Of a stretch of DNA of 64,000 nt, positions 60,049 through 64,000 are shown piece by piece; the stretch's first letter is position 1, and each line of letters opens with the position of its first letter. The notes under the pieces were generated by a model. The model was not told the DNA's origin, made no database searches, and saw only the letters and a program-made list of their open reading frames with translations. This DNA is from Paracentrotus lividus (Eukaryota > Echinodermata > Echinoidea > Camarodonta > Echinidae), in the NCBI GenBank assembly GCA_940671915.1, contig CALNVZ010000174.1, positions 77,767,487-77,831,486 of the forward strand, read 5' to 3'. Both the position numbers and the translations under genes were made by a program.

Positions 60049-60083
<35 letters not shown>

Positions 60084-60289
60084 ATAGAATAAAATAAGAA
60101 GAAATAGAAGAAGAAGAAGAAGATGATGATAAAGAAGAAGACGACGACGAAGAAGAAATAAGATGAAATCATTATTCAGTTATTAGGGAAATGTTATTTT
60201 AGAAATTACAAGCAGTTATTGTTGTTTCTTTTTGTAGTTGTTATTATTTTATCAATAACCATCAGTGTTATATCGTCATTGTTAGGCCC

Positions 60290-60780
60290 CGTCATCATTA
60301 TCGCAACCACCACCATTACCATCATCATCATTTTCATCACAATCATTATCACTGTACTGTAATGCTCATGATCGCCATCGTCATTACTACCACCGCGCCG
60401 TCACCACAATTAACATCATCAACACAACCATCAGCAGCAGCGGCATCATCATCACCACCACCACCATTAATACCACCTCCATCAGCAGCAGTGCCATCAT
60501 CATTACCACCACCAACACAAACACAATCAACAACCACCATCACCACAAACATCACCACCAACATCACCACCACCACCCCACCAACACCAACACCAACATC
60601 ACCGACACCACCACCATCACCACCCGATCATCATTGGTAATCACCATCTTCATCAGCAGTTTCACCAACATTATTATTGTCATTGTCACTACAATCAACA
60701 TCCCTATCATCATCATCATCATCGCCATCATCTGCTGCCCCCCCCCCCGCCCCCTCATCATCACCATCTTCACTATCAAC
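60290..60780. repeat. Degenerate (CAC)n/(CAT)n/(CAG)n tract
   Basis: Nearly 500 bases of CAC, ACC, CAT and CAA triplets, with open frames on both strands made only of T, P, S or V, M, D, G. Same type as 44630-44905. Confidence 0.8.
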
Positions 60781-61082
60781 ATGAGTCCCCGTTATTGTCA
60801 TGGAATGAACTATCTGACATGATCCCGTCCTACGGTGATATGTCATATAAACCACGTCTATTGTGGAAACAGTTTCTTTTCATTTGCCAATGCAATCTTT
60901 CAATGCTTCTTCGCATTCTTCTCCTCTTATCTGCACAGCTTGTTACATCCTATCCAAATCAAATTCCAATAATTGATGTATTGTGCCCATCTTGCTCCAG
61001 GCACCAACACTCTTGTCTATTTCTTCTTCCTATTCAATACTTGCTCTGATCGGATGAAACCTCTCTCTCTTTCTGGACCTAC

Positions 61083-61143
61083 TCGCATCGCATAGCATCG
61101 CTCTACCAACCCGCTCATCATCAGCACCATCATCTTCGCTCAT
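61083..61143 (-). other. Candidate first coding exon of the nuclear receptor
   Basis: ATG at 61143 gives MSEDDGADDERV on the minus strand. A donor at 61106 (GTAGAG) or at 61082 (GTAGGT) would leave one base, the phase required by the exon at 46835; the joins would read ...DERV-D-EMGSLQ or ...MLCDA-N-EMGSLQ. The acidic, short N-terminus is plausible for a nuclear receptor A/B region, but the intron would be over 14 kb. Confidence 0.3.
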
Positions 61144-61199
61144 AATAGGCGCGTAATCAGGTGACAATGCTCCAGCTCTCTGGTGGAGATTCAACGCTA

Positions 61200-62406
61200 G
61201 TTTCACTTACACCCGAATATGTTTGATAGCCACCAAAAACATGCCTATGAACATCTTAAAGAGAAGGTTTCGTCAATAGTATACTATGATAAGTTTTTGA
61301 AACATCCTATTAAGTGGATAATAAATATCCGTAACACACCTTAATAATGATTGCTCTTGAGGATCAATGTGTATTATCCCTTGGTCAATTTTCTATCATT
61401 TTACAAAATAAATTGCAAAATAAACATGATTTGGTTTTCCTTATAAAAAACATCCAGTGAGTTACAGTCTCCCGCGACAATGAATTATAACAAAAATAAA
61501 ACCATAGAAAAGCAAACTTTAAATATATTGTACCCTGAATGATAAATTTGAACTGAACTATATATACCTGACGATATACATTGCGTATGAGAAATAAAAG
61601 TAAAGCGAGACTGTACTTATGTTTACTGGTAAAAAATATAAATAAATAAATTAAAAAAAAAACTGGAATATTAAACGCACGAATTTAAATGTTGTGCAGT
61701 TTTTTCCTGCTTGATTTAATAAATTACGAAAGAACCAAGCATGGAGATCCACAAGAAGAGTCTGAAATTTAAATGTCACAGTCAAATTACGGGATCAGAT
61801 CTGAGCAAATACTTTTCCTTGTCGCAGAATGGATCCAAACTAGATGCCTAGATCAGGTGAACCACTCATGCTTAAATTTATAGATAAGACATTTTTGGTA
61901 AAAAAAGAAATAAATACAATAAAAAATGAAATGAAAACAAAATGGACCATCCCTTTTTAACAACAAGGTCAGTGTATTCTTATTCAGAATTTGTGCGATT
62001 TGATTTTGACATTCTAAATTCAAACTGTTCTTGGTCATCTATGAGTGAGCTATTTTTGTCGAATGAACACTATAGTGTTCATCGATAAAATGTCTACAGA
62101 AAACTTAACTTTGTGATAGTTATTTCTTGAATAGTTTACTTTAACCACCCGGCAATGACCGACCGTCCCAATTTCTTTTTTTTTATGGGACACACTGTAT
62201 TGTTTAGAGTTTGTTTTGTATCTATTCTGTTCCATTTTAATTTGAACATCTAAACTGAAGCCCGATACCGGAATGTCTATCTTTTCTTGCTTTACTTTTG
62301 TCCAAAAAACAACAAACAAAACATACACACACAAAAAAAGCTTTAGATTCATTTCTACGTTGAATCTTTGCCCCCCCCCTCCCCATTTATCTCTTTCTCC
62401 TGTTCT

Positions 62407-62441
<35 letters not shown>

Positions 62442-64000
62442 AACTTTCTTTTAATTGTTTTTCGTATCGGTTCTCTTTCGTGTCTGTTTATGACTGAAAT
62501 TATTTCCCTTCCCTCCATCCTGTACATTTTTTCTAGTATAGTTATTTTACTGTATCTTGTACAAGCACTGAAACATTTCCTTTGAATAATGTTAAAATGT
62601 ATCCGTTATGTCAAGATATAGAAGAAGTAGAACTTTAAAGCTGGAGTGTGGTTTTTCTAAATTTCAAAATATAATCTTTCAAATTTTGAATTTAATATAT
62701 TTTTTTTTTAAACACTCTTTGAAAAAATGAGATCTAAAAATCATTATCTATGTGCATAATATGTCGACAAAGGTTAGCTAAATATATCAATAAATTATTC
62801 GGAAGACCTATTTTAAGGGATATTATCAATGCCAATCATGCCAATAGAGGGTGTTTAATTTGTTCCAACGGTCAAATTCAAATTTCTCACAATGATTCAA
62901 CATGCAAAAAAAAATTGCTACATGTATATTGATTACTTTGCTTGTTTTTATACTTAGTTAGAGTGTTTCAAAAGAAAGATCTATTTAATTGATATTTTTC
63001 AATCTTAACAAAACTATAACCCAGCTTTAACTGTCATCCCTCTACATCAAACATCAGAGCAAGATGTTTGGTGACATGATGCTAGCACAGGTTCTCGCTT
63101 TCCTGGCGTTTCCTCTTAGGAGGAAGGGGAATTAGCTTTACAAATCCCAAATTCAATCATTCTTCAATATACCGACAAATTTTCTATTTGACTTTCCCCG
63201 GCGACACTTTCCAGTGTCTTGATCATTTCCTTACGTTCCGCCACCCTGGTTCGGCTTGATAATACCATGCAACTTCCCTGGCTTTTTCTTCTCCTTCGCA
63301 AATAATTATTGTTGATATTGGTCGAGCATGCAGCGCATCGCAATATTTATTTCACAATGCCTGGTTGCCGTGTTCGTACAATGCTTGGGAAATTGCTCAT
63401 TGATAAAATTACTCTCTATACGGCAGTTTTCTATCACCACCTACTCCTTTATTTTATAAAAGAAGCATAATTTTCCACATCTCTCTCCCCCTTCTCCCTC
63501 TAGAAGAATATAGTTTCCTTTCTTTTTTAATATCTGAATTCGAGCATCAGAATATGATTCCACCTTTGATTACCGAAGCCCGTCTTTAAATAAAGAAAAA
63601 TTACAGTATGGTCGGTCCATGGTTCCAGTACTATTTTTAGAGGGTTCTCGTTGCTATGTGGATTTGGTATCAAGATAAGTTACATAGCAATAGTTAATTT
63701 CATTTTCAGAACCCCATCTTGCACCAAATAAACACGCAATATGGGCAATTCGACGCATACCTGTTTGTAATGTTCATTTCAAATATTAATCACAAGTAGC
63801 TTTTATGTTAAAGTTTTTAAAGAATATATATTTTTAGCTAAACTTAAATTTAAAAAATGAAATCAATTGACCAATGGAGTTCATTTCGCCTCTAGGCTTT
63901 ATAATAACTGTGCCCTGTAACATAAAATATACGATTGATCCTACAATTGATTTCAATCCCAAATCTGTGGTAAACTGTGTACTAAGAGTTACAATCATCG
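61200..64000. other. Sequence without recognised genes
   Basis: AT-rich. A C-run and (CT)n tract at about 62369-62440 and a short inverted repeat at 62066-62081 (TGAACACTATAGTGTTCA) are the only structure seen. Short frames near 62750 and 63060 show no domain. Confidence 0.4.

Noticed and set aside
60349-60855. Several frames of 60-92 codons on both strands
   Set aside because: All are products of the CAC/CAT/CAG tract, with one- or two-residue composition.
63060-63140. Short frame MFGDMMLAQVLAFLAF like a signal peptide, and a minus-strand PPKRKRQESENLC frame
   Set aside because: Both are under 25 codons, with no splice site, neighbour exon or conserved motif to support them.
1-64000. CRISPR arrays, operons, bacterial promoters
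   Set aside because: Spliced genes and transposon types are eukaryotic; regular direct repeats with unique spacers of CRISPR type are not seen. The 16-bp motifs at 6.9-9.7 kb are irregularly spaced and in both orientations.

Overview
This window looks like nuclear DNA of a marine invertebrate deuterostome, most likely an echinoderm. That placement is inference: AT-rich sequence, short exons with GT-AG introns, very frequent ACATGTA motifs, and many small inverted-repeat transposons of the kind common in sea urchins and relatives. There is no sign of bacterial or organelle organisation. Most of the 64 kb is intron, intergenic sequence and mobile-element debris. Most long open frames are chance; the real genes had to be assembled from splice signals and reading phase.

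Layout. (1) 410-3180, plus strand: the 3' end of a gene for a single-pass membrane protein: a calcium-binding EGF-like domain, a transmembrane helix and a short cytoplasmic tail; the 5' part lies outside the window. (2) 3.2-15.3 kb: no gene seen. It holds a 3.36 kb element with 27-bp perfect terminal inverted repeats (6674-10032) that contains nine copies of one 16-bp motif, and an 0.83 kb long-armed inverted-repeat element (10435-11266). (3) 15340-16623, minus strand: a THAP zinc-finger gene, probably broken, with a tail resembling transposase-derived THAP proteins. (4) 18440-29873, plus strand: a complete nine-exon KATNBL1 (katanin p80-like con80 domain) gene, 306 aa, whose introns are filled with transposons nested inside transposons. 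(5) 33614-34462, minus strand: a single-exon ZDHHC22-like palmitoyltransferase, 282 aa. (6) 35361-46830, minus strand: a nuclear receptor in seven exons, about 621 aa, with an intact DNA-binding domain, an unusual P-box, a long linker encoded by one 1.25 kb exon, and a short ligand-binding domain that seems to lack the AF-2 end. A candidate 5' coding exon lies at 61083-61143. (7) 47-64 kb: mainly repeats (second and third copies of the long-armed element, a mariner-like MITE and a diverged copy, a 134-bp foldback, long CT/GA/CAC/CAT tracts); no further convincing gene.

The genes do not form a pathway; they are independent neighbours. KATNBL1 converges on the ZDHHC22-like gene, which lies 0.9 kb downstream of the nuclear receptor stop codon on the same strand. 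The most novel-looking item is the element at 6674-10032 with its 16-bp motifs in both orientations. Second is the truncated nuclear receptor.
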